Shown piece by piece: positions 32,680 to 41,015 of a stretch of DNA of 64,000 nt. The notes beneath the pieces are model-generated. The model was not told where the DNA came from, searched no databases, and saw only the letters and a program-made list of their open reading frames with translations. A program made the position numbers and the translations under genes. Source of the DNA: an uncultured Bacteroidales bacterium (GTDB lineage Bacteria; Bacteroidota; Bacteroidia; Bacteroidales; P3). Location of the stretch: NCBI GenBank assembly GCA_937884485.1, contig CALGCG010000071.1:1-64000 (forward strand), written 5' to 3'. How positions within the stretch are numbered: position 1 is the stretch's first letter; each line of letters begins with the position of its first letter.

Positions 32680-35127
32680 ATGAATATAACCGAATTAATC
32701 GTTGAGTTGTTGCAGCAAGGGCAGAAAGTGGAAGTGCCCGAAATCGGTACCTTCGACAGCGAGGTACAGAGCCCCCATCACGACCCGGTCAGCCGTATCT
32801 ACTATCCGGCCACCAGAACCATAGTGTACCGCGAGGGGACCACCGGCGACAACAGCATCGTGAAGGAAATAGCCCGCCGCGACTGCGTCAATGAAGAAGT
32901 GGCACAGCAGATGTGGCGCAACTATGTCGATGCCTTGACGGATAAAATCAAGCGCACCGGCGAGCATCGTCTGGGCGAGCTGGGCACCATCACAAAGGTG
33001 GGCAACGGCTACGCCTTCGACATGACCGAGGGCCTGGTCATAGAGGCTGGCAGCGGCAACGAGAAACCTCTCGAGGAAGTTCGTACCTATGAGCATAATG
33101 AAAATGACGACCCCTTCGCCCAGTTCGAGGACGAGGTGGAGGTGACTGTAATGCGCAAGCCCGAGCCTGAGCCTGAGCCTGAACCCGAACCTGAGCCCGA
33201 GCCTGAGCCTGAACCTGAGCCCGAGCCTGAACCTGAACCTGAGCCAGAGCCTGAACCTGAATATATAGCCAAACCTGTATCCGGGCCCGAGCTGATATCT
33301 ACGCCGGAAATTGAACCTGCACCCGCACCCGCTCCCGCTCCAGTGGTTAAACCCGCTGCCGAGAGTCGCATGTCCATGTCGGATGAATGGCAGGAAAGCC
33401 TCAAGAAGCTGGAGGAGCTTCCCAAATCGAAAGCCCAGCTCAAGGCTGAAGCCAAGGCCGAGAAAGAGCGCCTGAAAGCGGAAGCAAAAGCCGAAAAGGA
33501 GCGCGCCCGCATGAGCAAGCGCGCCGCCAAGGAGGCCGAGCAGGAGGAGCGCATAGCGGCACAGAAACGCGAGCAGCAGGCCCGCAAGGAGGCCGAGGAG
33601 CGCCGTCACGCCGAAGAAGAGATGCGCAAAGCCGAGGAACGCGCCGAAGAGAATCGCCGCAGGGCCGAGAAAGAGGCCGCGATGAGCATGCAGCGCGCCG
33701 AGGAAAAGGCTGCCGAGGAACGCCTCAAGGCCGAGAAGAAAGCCGCCGTGTTGGCCGCTGTGGCCGCCTCGCAGGCCAGCAAGGGCGAGGCTGTGGCTGC
33801 CGAAAGCGTCGCCGCATCGGCTCAGGAGGTCGCCAAGGCCGAGAAAGAGGCTTTGGCGCAGCAGCGTGAGAACGAGAAGCTCCTGCGCGAGGCCGACAAG
33901 GCTGCCGCCAGGGAAGCCAAGCAGAAGCGCAAGGACGAGAAGGTGGCCGCCAAGGCTGCCGAGAAAGCCGCCGCCCTCCAGGCCAAGGAAGAGAAACGCA
34001 GAAGCAAAGAGGCCGCCAAAGAGGCTGCGGCTGCCGAGAAGGCCGCCAAGGCTGCTGCCGAGCAGGCTGCCAGAGAAGCTGCCGAGCAGGCCGCCAGGGA
34101 GGCCCAAGAGGCCAAGGCTGCCGAGAAAGCTGCCAAGGCTGCTGCCGAGAAAGCCGCCAAGGAGGCCAAGGCAGTGGCTGCCGTGTCGACCGATGCTGTG
34201 GCGAAGGCCGATGCCGGCGATACCAAGAAAGGCAAGAAGCGTTCGAAATGGCTGCTGTGGGTGATCATCATCCTGCTGTTGCTTGCTCTTGCCGCTGTGG
34301 CTTACTTCTTCCTCGTGCGTGGTCATGGCAAAGCGAATGTCGGTGGAACTCAAGAGACTGTTGCCGAGCGTGGCAAGCATCTCGATGTGCCGGCAACCAA
34401 TGCCCTCACGTTCAATCCCGACATGATCCCCTACACCGACCGCGAGATTGGTCGCAACAGCGATATTATCTGCGTCAATATGACCGAGTATATCAACAAC
34501 TACCTCGCCGAGCGCGACTACCGCAGTGCCCGCGTGCCGATGTTCGACCGTGTGCGCCAGTATGCCGACGAACGTCTGCAGCAGTTGCTCGGACCTCGCT
34601 TCGCCGTACAGCGTTTCATCCCCTACGAGGATTATATTTATGAGAATGCCGAGCCGTGGCTGAAACAGACCTATGCCGATGTGGCCCGCCACATGGTGCA
34701 GGGCGAGTTGATGAACCGCGCCGCTCTGGACGACATCCTCGACGGTCTTATCGATGAGCTTGGCTTGCAGTCGGGCGAGGAGCGCCGCACCGCCGCCGAA
34801 GTGCAGCAGGTGAAAGTCGCCGAACAGGCACCCGCCGTTGCCCGCAAGCCGAAAGTGCAGCTTGACAAGGACGCCCCCGTCTATGTGTATGTGGAGAAGG
34901 CAAGCAAGCAGGGATTCGATATCATCGCTGGCTTCTACCTCAACAAGAGTACCGCTGCCAAGATGACGGCACGCCTGCATGAGCTGGGCTGCGACGCCTA
35001 TATCATCGAGAAGAACGACATGTACTATGTCAGTATGGGCAGCGCCCCGACCCGTACCAAGGCCGAGGCCCTCTACAACCACATCAAGAGCTGGTACGAT
35101 GGCGATATCGTTATCAAAGAACTTTAA
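32680..35127 (+). CDS. HU-like / coiled-coil / SPOR membrane protein
   Basis: 815 residues with four parts. Residues 1-130 form two HU-like (CCDC81-type) modules: ITELIVELLQQGQKVEVPEIGTF and YVDALTDKIKRTGEHRLGELGTI. Residues about 160-195 are a PEPEPE run. Residues about 235-510 are Ala/Glu/Lys-rich, probably one long coiled coil. A single membrane helix (WLLWVIIILLLLALAAVAYFF, about 523-545) leads to a periplasmic part that ends in a SPOR domain (about 730-815, APVYVYVEKASKQGFDIIAGFYL ... MYYVSMGSA). SPOR binds denuded glycan at division sites, so a link from cytosol to septal wall is inferred. Such proteins occur in Bacteroidales; this one is long. Confidence 0.85.
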   Translation: MNITELIVELLQQGQKVEVPEIGTFDSEVQSPHHDPVSRIYYPATRTIVYREGTTGDNSIVKEIARRDCVNEEVAQQMWRNYVDALTDKIKRTGEHRLGELGTITKVGNGYAFDMTEGLVIEAGSGNEKPLEEVRTYEHNENDDPFAQFEDEVEVTVMRKPEPEPEPEPEPEPEPEPEPEPEPEPEPEPEPEPEYIAKPVSGPELISTPEIEPAPAPAPAPVVKPAAESRMSMSDEWQESLKKLEELPKSKAQLKAEAKAEKERLKAEAKAEKERARMSKRAAKEAEQEERIAAQKREQQARKEAEERRHAEEEMRKAEERAEENRRRAEKEAAMSMQRAEEKAAEERLKAEKKAAVLAAVAASQASKGEAVAAESVAASAQEVAKAEKEALAQQRENEKLLREADKAAAREAKQKRKDEKVAAKAAEKAAALQAKEEKRRSKEAAKEAAAAEKAAKAAAEQAAREAAEQAAREAQEAKAAEKAAKAAAEKAAKEAKAVAAVSTDAVAKADAGDTKKGKKRSKWLLWVIIILLLLALAAVAYFFLVRGHGKANVGGTQETVAERGKHLDVPATNALTFNPDMIPYTDREIGRNSDIICVNMTEYINNYLAERDYRSARVPMFDRVRQYADERLQQLLGPRFAVQRFIPYEDYIYENAEPWLKQTYADVARHMVQGELMNRAALDDILDGLIDELGLQSGEERRTAAEVQQVKVAEQAPAVARKPKVQLDKDAPVYVYVEKASKQGFDIIAGFYLNKSTAAKMTARLHELGCDAYIIEKNDMYYVSMGSAPTRTKAEALYNHIKSWYDGDIVIKEL
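33160..33264 (+). repeat. Hexanucleotide repeat encoding Pro-Glu
   Basis: About 17 copies of CC(T/C)GA(G/A), giving an unbroken PEPEPE rod between the HU-like modules and the coiled coil. Slippage would change its length in steps of two residues without loss of frame. Confidence 0.9.
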
Positions 35128-35142
35128 TTCGAGATACTGATT

Positions 35143-35808
35143 ATGGGCCATCACAAGCTTCAACGGTTTGCCGAGAACCTGACGTTCCCCAACCTTTTCC
35201 AGGTGGGCTTTGAACAGCTGGAAAAGGAGGGGTTCGCCTTGCGCGGCAAATGGAAAGAGCATTTTGGCAATGACAATCCAATCACCCTCGAGCTGGGCTG
35301 CGGCAAGGGAGACTATACCATCGCCCTGGCGCGCATACATCCCGAGCGCAACTATATCGGTGTCGATATCAAGGGCGCCCGTTTGTGGAGAGGCGCCAAA
35401 ACGGCCGTTGAGGAGCAGATGGGGAATGTGGCTTTCATCCGCACTCGCATCGAACTCATCGACCGCTTCTTCGCCGAGGGCGAGGTGAGCGAGATATGGA
35501 TTACCTTTTGCGACCCGCAGCTCAAGAAGCCCAACAAGCGTTTGACGTCGCCGCGATTCCTTGCCACCTACCGCCGTTTCCTCGCTCAGGGGAGCGTGCT
35601 TCACCTGAAGACCGACTCGCAGGAACTCTACGACTACACCCTCAACGAGGTGTTGCCCAACGAAGACTGCAGGGTCCTCACCTGTACCGACGACCTCTAC
35701 AAAACAGAGGAAGGGTTTGAGGAAGCCAAGCTCACGCAGACATTCTACGAGCGCATGTTCCTTGCCCAGGGCATGCCGATTACATATATACAATGGAAAA
35801 CCAATTAA
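35143..35808 (+). CDS. trmB: tRNA (guanine-N7-)-methyltransferase
   Basis: Methylates G46 in the tRNA variable loop using SAM. 221 residues; LELGCGKGDYTIALARIHPERNYIGVDIKGARLWRGAKTA and the motif ITFCDPQLKKPNKRLTSPRFLATYRRFL match TrmB, with a Cys-Asp and LKK in place of the commoner PDPWPKK. HLKTDSQELYDYTL supplies the last conserved block. Confidence 0.95.
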   Translation: MGHHKLQRFAENLTFPNLFQVGFEQLEKEGFALRGKWKEHFGNDNPITLELGCGKGDYTIALARIHPERNYIGVDIKGARLWRGAKTAVEEQMGNVAFIRTRIELIDRFFAEGEVSEIWITFCDPQLKKPNKRLTSPRFLATYRRFLAQGSVLHLKTDSQELYDYTLNEVLPNEDCRVLTCTDDLYKTEEGFEEAKLTQTFYERMFLAQGMPITYIQWKTN

Positions 35809-35838
35809 AAAATATATAAACTAAATACTCATTTAATT

Positions 35839-36579
35839 ATGTCAGGACACAACAAATGGTCAAAGATTAAAAGAGCCAAAGGTGCAGCCGATGCCAAGCG
35901 CTCGAAACAGTGGAGCAACATTCTGAAGCAGGTAGCCATCGCCGTGCGCGAGGGCGGTCCCGATCCCGACAGCAACCCCCGTCTGCGTCTGCTCGTGCAG
36001 AATGCCCGTGGATGCAATATGCCCAAGGATACCCTGCAGCGCTCCATCAACAAAGCCAACGACAAGGACGCTGCCCAGATGATGGAACTCACCTTCGAGT
36101 GCCACGTCAGCCATGGTATCGCCCTCTTCATAGAGGCTCTTTCTGACAATAACAACCGCACGGTCGCCAATGTCAAGTCCATCATGAACAAGTATGGTGG
36201 CACCCTCGAGACCAATGGCAGCCTTGCGTTCCTCTTCACCCGCAAGGGCGTCTTTGTGGTGCCTCGCAAGCCCGAGATGGATGTCGAAGCTCTTGAAATG
36301 GACCTCATCGATGCCGGCCTTGAGGAGATGGAGGTTGATGACGAATACCTGACCCTCTACACCGCCTTTGAGGACTTTGGCAATATGGGCAAGGCCCTCG
36401 AAGAAAAGGGTATCGAGTGTGAGAGTGCCGAACTTCAGCGCATCCCCAACACGCTCCGTCAGGTCGACGAGGAAACCATTCGCAAGGTCATGAAGGTCAT
36501 TGGCATCCTCGAGGAGGACGACGACGTGACCAACGTCTACCACGACATGGATATCCCCGACGATTTCGAGGAAGAATAA
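35839..36579 (+). CDS. yebC: YebC/PmpR-family protein
   Basis: 246 residues. Opens with SGHNKWSKIKRAKGAADAKRSKQWSN, then RLRLLVQNARGCNMPKDTLQRSINKAN and YGGTLETNGSLAFLF, all hallmarks of YebC. Known members act as DNA-binding regulators or help ribosomes through difficult (poly-proline) stretches; the second would suit a cell with the PEPEPE protein encoded just upstream, but that is only a remark. Its stop shares one base with the rsmI start. Confidence 0.95.
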   Translation: MSGHNKWSKIKRAKGAADAKRSKQWSNILKQVAIAVREGGPDPDSNPRLRLLVQNARGCNMPKDTLQRSINKANDKDAAQMMELTFECHVSHGIALFIEALSDNNNRTVANVKSIMNKYGGTLETNGSLAFLFTRKGVFVVPRKPEMDVEALEMDLIDAGLEEMEVDDEYLTLYTAFEDFGNMGKALEEKGIECESAELQRIPNTLRQVDEETIRKVMKVIGILEEDDDVTNVYHDMDIPDDFEEE

Positions 36580-37247
36580 TGAAACTCTTTTTAGTTCCGA
36601 CACCTGTTGGGAACCTCGGCGACATGACCTATCGTGGCGTCGAGGTTCTCAAGGCTGTCGACCTCATACTGGCCGAGGACACACGCACCAGCCGGGTGCT
36701 GCTGCAGCACTACGGCATCGACACCCCCCTGCAGAGTTACCACATTTTCAACGAGCACCAGACTGTGGCTTCGTTGGTGGAGCGGCTGAAGGCGGGCACC
36801 ACCATCGCCGTGGTGACCGATGCCGGCACCCCTGGCATCAGCGACCCTGGTTTCCTTCTTGTGCGCGAGGCCGTGAAGGAGGGCGTCGAAGTGGAATGCC
36901 TGCCCGGAGCAACGGCGTTTGTGCCTGCGCTCATCGACAGCGGCTTGCCCTGCGACCGCTTTGTCTTCCTCGGTTTCCTGCCTCATAAAAAGGGCCGCCA
37001 GACAGCCATCAACGCCCTTGCCGGCGAGGAACGCACCATGATTATCTATGAGAGCCCTTATCGACTGGTGAAGCTGTTGGAGCAGCTTGTCGAAGCCATC
37101 GGTCCCGACCGCCAGGTCTCTGTTAGCCGAGAAATCAGCAAGCTCCATGCCGAGACCGCCCGGGGTACTCTCGCCGAAGTGTTGGCACATTTCCAACAGA
37201 AAGAGGTGAAGGGCGAGATAGTAGTGGTCCTTGCTGGAAAAGAATAA
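36579..37247 (+). CDS. rsmI: 16S rRNA (cytidine1402-2'-O)-methyltransferase
   Basis: 222 residues of the tetrapyrrole-methylase fold: LFLVPTPVGNLGDMTYRGVEVLKAVDLILAEDTRTSRVLL, VVTDAGTPGISDPGFLLVREA, LPGATAFVPALIDSGLPCDRFVFLGFLP and VSREISKLHAETARGTL. It lacks the C-terminal extension of the E. coli enzyme (286 residues), as usual for Bacteroidota. Confidence 0.96.
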   Translation: MKLFLVPTPVGNLGDMTYRGVEVLKAVDLILAEDTRTSRVLLQHYGIDTPLQSYHIFNEHQTVASLVERLKAGTTIAVVTDAGTPGISDPGFLLVREAVKEGVEVECLPGATAFVPALIDSGLPCDRFVFLGFLPHKKGRQTAINALAGEERTMIIYESPYRLVKLLEQLVEAIGPDRQVSVSREISKLHAETARGTLAEVLAHFQQKEVKGEIVVVLAGKE

Positions 37248-37260
37248 TATTCAAGCCTCT

Positions 37261-37737
37261 ATGCCCATCGAGATATTCATATTCCGTCTTGCCTGCGCTT
37301 TGGCAGCAGGTATCATCATCGGCACGCAGCGCGAGCTCAAGCAGCGCCAGGCCGGCCTCACCACCAACTCGCTGGTGGCCGTCGGCGCCTGCATCTTCAT
37401 CCTCATCAGCGAGAGCGTCATCATGAGGGCCCAGGCGGCAGGCGGGCCGGTGAACAACGACAACCTCCGCGTCCTCTCGCAGGTCGTCACCGGCATTGGC
37501 TTTCTCGGCGCCGGCGTCATCATGAAAAACGGACTGACCATCCACGGCCTCTCCTCGGCAGCCACCATCTGGTGCTCCGCCGCCGTGGGATGCCTCTGCG
37601 GCTATGGCATGTGGGTCGAAGCCCTCATCGCCGTCACCGTCATCATCCTCATCAACTGGGGACTGAAAAGCATTGAGATTTACATCAAAAACATTCGCCA
37701 TCCGAAGGACGGAAGCGACAAGGACGCCGAAGCTTAG
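37261..37737 (+). CDS. MgtC/SapB-family membrane protein
   Basis: 158 residues. MgtC core IFRLACALAAGIIIGTQRELKQRQAGLTTNSLVAVGACIFIL, then VVTGIGFLGAGVIMKNGLTIHGLSSAATIWCSAAVGCLCGYG, giving about four membrane helices. Family members affect magnesium homeostasis or ATP synthase in other bacteria; not shown for Bacteroidota. Start at 37261 chosen for fit with the family; an upstream in-frame codon overlaps rsmI. The stop overlaps that of the facing radical SAM gene by 4 bases. Confidence 0.88.
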   Translation: MPIEIFIFRLACALAAGIIIGTQRELKQRQAGLTTNSLVAVGACIFILISESVIMRAQAAGGPVNNDNLRVLSQVVTGIGFLGAGVIMKNGLTIHGLSSAATIWCSAAVGCLCGYGMWVEALIAVTVIILINWGLKSIEIYIKNIRHPKDGSDKDAEA

Positions 37738-39416
37738 CGTTTTCTTTCTTGCGTAGGCCGTGGCACCCTGATGGGGAACCACGAGCGCACGGGCTGCTCC
37801 AGCCCGAGGCCGTTCATGTAGTTGTATGTGGCCAACCGCAGGGCGGCGCCTACGGCGTCGATGTCGTAGTCGAACTGCTGCCCTCCGTCGATGGGTTCCC
37901 AGTCCACCTCGTTGTTGCAGAAGGGGTTTGGATCCACCGTCACGCGGCGTGCGCCGAAAGCTTCGGGATGCAGGCCCGAGGGACTGTGGCATGTCATGGC
38001 GTAGCGGTGCCAGAAAGCGCTCTGCACGATACCCTCGTCGAACATGCGGCGCACGGTCTCCAGGGCGTCGACGGTCTCCTGCAGCGTCTCGGTGGGGAAG
38101 CCGTACATGAGGTAGGTGTGCACCATGATGCCCGCGTCGCGCAGGTGGCGGCAGGCCTCGGCGGTCTGCTGTATGGTGACGCCTTTGTCCATGAGCTTCA
38201 GCAGGCGGTCGCTGGCCACCTCCAGACCCCCGCTGACGGCCACCATGCCGGCCTCGGCCAGCAGGTCGCACAGCTCGGCGGTGTAGGCTTTCTCGAAGCG
38301 TATGTTGCCCCAGAAACTCAGCGTAAGTCCCCGCTGCAGAATCTCTTCCGCCACCTCGCCCAGCAGTTTGGGCGGCAGGGCCTCGTCCACGAAGTGGAAC
38401 CCCGTCCGTCCCGTCTGCTCCATCACGCGCTCCATGCGGTCCACCACGGTCGATGCCTTGGGGGCGCGGTAGTCGCCGATGTAGGGCAGTGAGGTGTCGC
38501 AGAAGGCGCAGCGGTGCCAGTAGCAGCCCTGCGCCATCACCATCTTGTTCCATCGCCCCTGGCTCCACAGACGGTGCATGGGGTTTGTCATCTCGCTCAT
38601 CGAGAGGTATTTGTCTAACGGCAGGTCGCTGAAGTCGGGGCAGTGGTCGATGGCTTCGGGGTGGCCGTCGATGACCACCTCGTCGCAGAACTCATAGATG
38701 CGCGGCTCGTCCATCTGGCGCCACTCCGTATTGGGGAAACCACCGCCCAGCTCTATGGTTGCCTTGGTGTTGGCTTTGAACCACTGGCCGCAGCGCAGGG
38801 CGCCGTAGAGGCAGCCGGGGAACGGGATGGTGAGGCAGACCCTGTCAATTGAAAATTGAAAATTGAAAATTGAAATTTTTTCTTCCAATATGCTGATCAT
38901 CAGACGGTCGATGGGGGAGGGCTCGTGCTGCAGCTCCTCGTATAGGGGGTCGAACGTAGGCGCGTCGTTGGACAGGTACTCGGCATAGCGCACCAGGTCG
39001 AAGTGTTCGTCGACATGCTCGCGCACATAGTCTGCCACCTCTTCTATGAAGAGCGTGGCCAGGTGCTGCGCCTTGTCGGTGGTGCCGCTGACGCCAAAAC
39101 TCCACTCCAGATGGTCCTCGTCCAGCTGCTCGAAGCGTTTGCCCTCCGGCAGCAGCGAGCGGTTGGCGATGCGGGGGCCGAGGGTGTCGTCCTGGCCGCG
39201 CAGGAAACGCTTCACGGGCTCTATCAGCTGCGCCTCGCGCTCCAGGCCGATGCTTTGCAGGAACTCCTTGGACAGCACGCGGTCGGCCAACTCGATGCCG
39301 AGGTCCAGCTGGTGCACCTCGTGCCCCTGGGCCGCGAAGAGCCCTTTGAGGTAGGCCGTGGCGGGGTAGGGGGTGTTGAGCTGCGTGAGCGGCGGGGTGA
39401 TGAGCAGTATTCGCAT
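37734..39416 (-). CDS. Radical SAM protein with N-terminal B12-binding-like region
   Basis: 560 residues. The first part (MRILLITPPLTQLNTPYPATAYLKGLFAAQGHEVHQLDLGIELA) looks like a B12-binding Rossmann fold. The radical SAM cluster motif is GCYWHRCAFCDT, spaced CX4CX2C and not CX3CX2C, followed by FHFVDEALPP and VSGGLEVASDRLLKLMDKGVTIQQTAEACRHLRDAGIMVHTYLMYGFPTET. Bacteroidota proteins of this type are known but uncharacterised. A heptamer repeat (38846-38880) is read in frame as SIFNFQFSI. Confidence 0.82.
   Translation of the reverse strand: MRILLITPPLTQLNTPYPATAYLKGLFAAQGHEVHQLDLGIELADRVLSKEFLQSIGLEREAQLIEPVKRFLRGQDDTLGPRIANRSLLPEGKRFEQLDEDHLEWSFGVSGTTDKAQHLATLFIEEVADYVREHVDEHFDLVRYAEYLSNDAPTFDPLYEELQHEPSPIDRLMISILEEKISIFNFQFSIDRVCLTIPFPGCLYGALRCGQWFKANTKATIELGGGFPNTEWRQMDEPRIYEFCDEVVIDGHPEAIDHCPDFSDLPLDKYLSMSEMTNPMHRLWSQGRWNKMVMAQGCYWHRCAFCDTSLPYIGDYRAPKASTVVDRMERVMEQTGRTGFHFVDEALPPKLLGEVAEEILQRGLTLSFWGNIRFEKAYTAELCDLLAEAGMVAVSGGLEVASDRLLKLMDKGVTIQQTAEACRHLRDAGIMVHTYLMYGFPTETLQETVDALETVRRMFDEGIVQSAFWHRYAMTCHSPSGLHPEAFGARRVTVDPNPFCNNEVDWEPIDGGQQFDYDIDAVGAALRLATYNYMNGLGLEQPVRSWFPIRVPRPTQERKR
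38846..38880. repeat. AT-rich heptamer repeat inside the radical SAM gene
   Basis: Four to five tandem copies of ATTGAAA. Coding strand reads IFNFQFSI between a helix (MISILEEK) and VCLTIPFPG. Composition is unlike the rest of the gene. Confidence 0.7.
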
Positions 39417-39426
39417 AAACGGGAGG

Positions 39427-40608
39427 CTATTCTTCTTCGAACATGTAGTTGATCAATTCGTCGGCCGTGAAGGTGATGGTGAACCTGCGGGCGGTGGTGC
39501 GGCTCTGCCAGCGCAGCTCCAGACCCACCTCGGAGGATGCCAGCAGCCCGAGGAACTCGGCACCGTCGGCGTAGATGAGGTTTTCCAGCAGCATGGGTTT
39601 CAGCTGCTGCTCCTTGCCCTCGTTGGCCAGGATGGAGAGTTCGTCGACGGTGTAGTGCATCACGACGACCTTCAGCGTGGGGTCGTAGCTGCAGTGGGTC
39701 CAGACGCCCGTGCTGTCGTCCAGCGGTTGCGGGCATTCGCGCCCGAGGGCCATGGCCAGATACTGGCCGGCGAGGTCGACGTCGATGGCTGGCTCCTTGC
39801 CCAGCAGCTGTGCGGGACGGTAGTCGAGCACCACGGTGTCGGGGTTGCCCTCGATGCTGCCCACGATGCGCAGCGTTGTGCTGTCCTGCCCAAGGTAGGG
39901 GAGGAAGGTGTTGCCCACGATGAACCATTTGTTGGAAATCATCCAGAAGAACTGCGACGACACCGTGGGGTCGTCGGCAGCGGTGGAGTGCAGGTGGAGG
40001 GTGTAGAGGTGGTTGCAGTAGTTGACGGCGGTGGCGAAGAGGCTGTCGTCAATCTTCAGGGGCAGTTGCTGGCGTGTGGCCAGCATGTCGGCGTAGATGT
40101 AGGCCTGTGTGTAGTTTTCCAGCGCCATGATGCGGCGAAGGGTCTCGTTGCTGTAGGCGTAGACGGAGGTCTGTTTGCCGTTGGGCAGATCGATATGGGC
40201 GTGGAGGACGGCGCTCAGCCCCAACCGGGCCACCATATCGAAGATGTCGCTCAGGCGGCGACTGGTTTCGAAGATGGAAATGATCCTCAGCCACCTGTAG
40301 TTGGAGGTGTAGGACGCGGCCGTTTTCTCGTCCAGCTCGTACTTTACCTCGACGACGATGCGCTCGTCGTCGAGGTCCTTGAATGTCAGTTCGGGTTTTA
40401 TTCCGGAGGAACCGACGGTTTTCCACATGTCGATGTAGCTGTCCAGGTTCTCTTTCAGCTCCTTCCGTTCCTTCTTGCTGAGCGGCGGCAACGAATCCAG
40501 CAGGCAGCCGCTGTTGGTCTCCGTTTCCGACGCCGCCGTCGGAACTCCCTGAGCCACAGCTGCGACGGACACGCAGAGTGCCATCCATAGTATCAAAATC
40601 CGTTTCAT
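39427..40608 (-). CDS. Exported protein, function unknown
   Basis: 393 residues with signal peptide MKRILILWMALCVSVAAVAQG. A KKERKELKENLDSYIDMWKTVG helix is followed by mixed strands and helices (ELTFKDLDDERIVVEVKYEL, YRWLRIISIFETSRRLSDIFDMVARLG, TLRRIMALENYTQAYIYADMLATRQQLPL) and, near the end, TTARRFTITFTADELINYMFEEE. I recognise no domain. Ten bases separate its stop from the start of the radical SAM gene, so they are probably co-transcribed. Confidence 0.6.
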   Translation of the reverse strand: MKRILILWMALCVSVAAVAQGVPTAASETETNSGCLLDSLPPLSKKERKELKENLDSYIDMWKTVGSSGIKPELTFKDLDDERIVVEVKYELDEKTAASYTSNYRWLRIISIFETSRRLSDIFDMVARLGLSAVLHAHIDLPNGKQTSVYAYSNETLRRIMALENYTQAYIYADMLATRQQLPLKIDDSLFATAVNYCNHLYTLHLHSTAADDPTVSSQFFWMISNKWFIVGNTFLPYLGQDSTTLRIVGSIEGNPDTVVLDYRPAQLLGKEPAIDVDLAGQYLAMALGRECPQPLDDSTGVWTHCSYDPTLKVVVMHYTVDELSILANEGKEQQLKPMLLENLIYADGAEFLGLLASSEVGLELRWQSRTTARRFTITFTADELINYMFEEE

Positions 40609-40618
40609 AATCACTTTG

Positions 40619-40650
40619 CAAAGATACAAATAACTTTTTAAATGGCCAAA
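40619..40650 (-). promoter_or_regulatory. Promoter of the exported-protein/radical SAM pair
   Basis: Minus strand: -33 TTTG (40647-40650), 20-base spacer, -7 TATCTTTG (40619-40626), ten bases before the ATG. Confidence 0.8.
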
Positions 40651-40660
40651 TGCTACGGCG

Positions 40661-40748
40661 GCGAACGTCTCTTTTCTTAACGGCGAATGGCTCGAATTTT
40701 ACGAACGCTACGCAGGACAATTGAATGCGAATTACTCGAATCTTGAAC
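40661..40748. repeat. Degenerate 9-bp CGAAT-type repeat
   Basis: CGAA recurs at 40684, 40693 and 40702, and again at 40728 and 40737, a 9-base step with partial inverted symmetry. Part of the 407-bp gap between the pepC terminator and the exported-protein promoter. The stretch from 40850 to 40955 holds nothing I can name. Confidence 0.5.
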
Positions 40749-40789
40749 CGACAAAATGATAAATACCTTGTCATCGCCCTGCCATCCCC

Positions 40790-40843
40790 CTATCATCTCC
40801 CACCATGGTGGGACTTGGGTGGGAGTTGGGTGGGAGTTGGTAG
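40790..40843. repeat. 11-bp phased repeat element (copy E)
   Basis: Head CTCCCACCATGGTGGGA, then GGTGGGACTTG and two GGTGGGAGTTG units of 11 bp. Unit sequence has shifted from GGGAGTTGGTA but the period is kept. Confidence 0.85.
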
Positions 40844-40959
40844 CTATATAATACTGATTTTTAATAGGTTGCAAATGATGGTGCTACTGAATTGGGGTTG
40901 TTTTCCTATGTAGCTTGTTTTCAGTGTTTTGCATTTTTATGCACTCATGGGAGGGGGAC

Positions 40960-40989
40960 AAAAAAAACCGCCATCGGTGGATGGCGGTT
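40960..40989 (-). terminator. Rho-independent terminator after pepC
   Basis: Stem AACCGCCATC / GATGGCGGTT and, on the minus strand, a run of eight T. Confidence 0.88.
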
Positions 40990-41015
40990 GGTTGGATTTT
41001 TGTCAAAAACACCGA

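Noticed and set aside
33160..33264. Sequencing artefact in the PEPEPE tract
   Set aside because: The hexamer uses mixed synonymous codons and the frame continues into well-formed domains on both sides.
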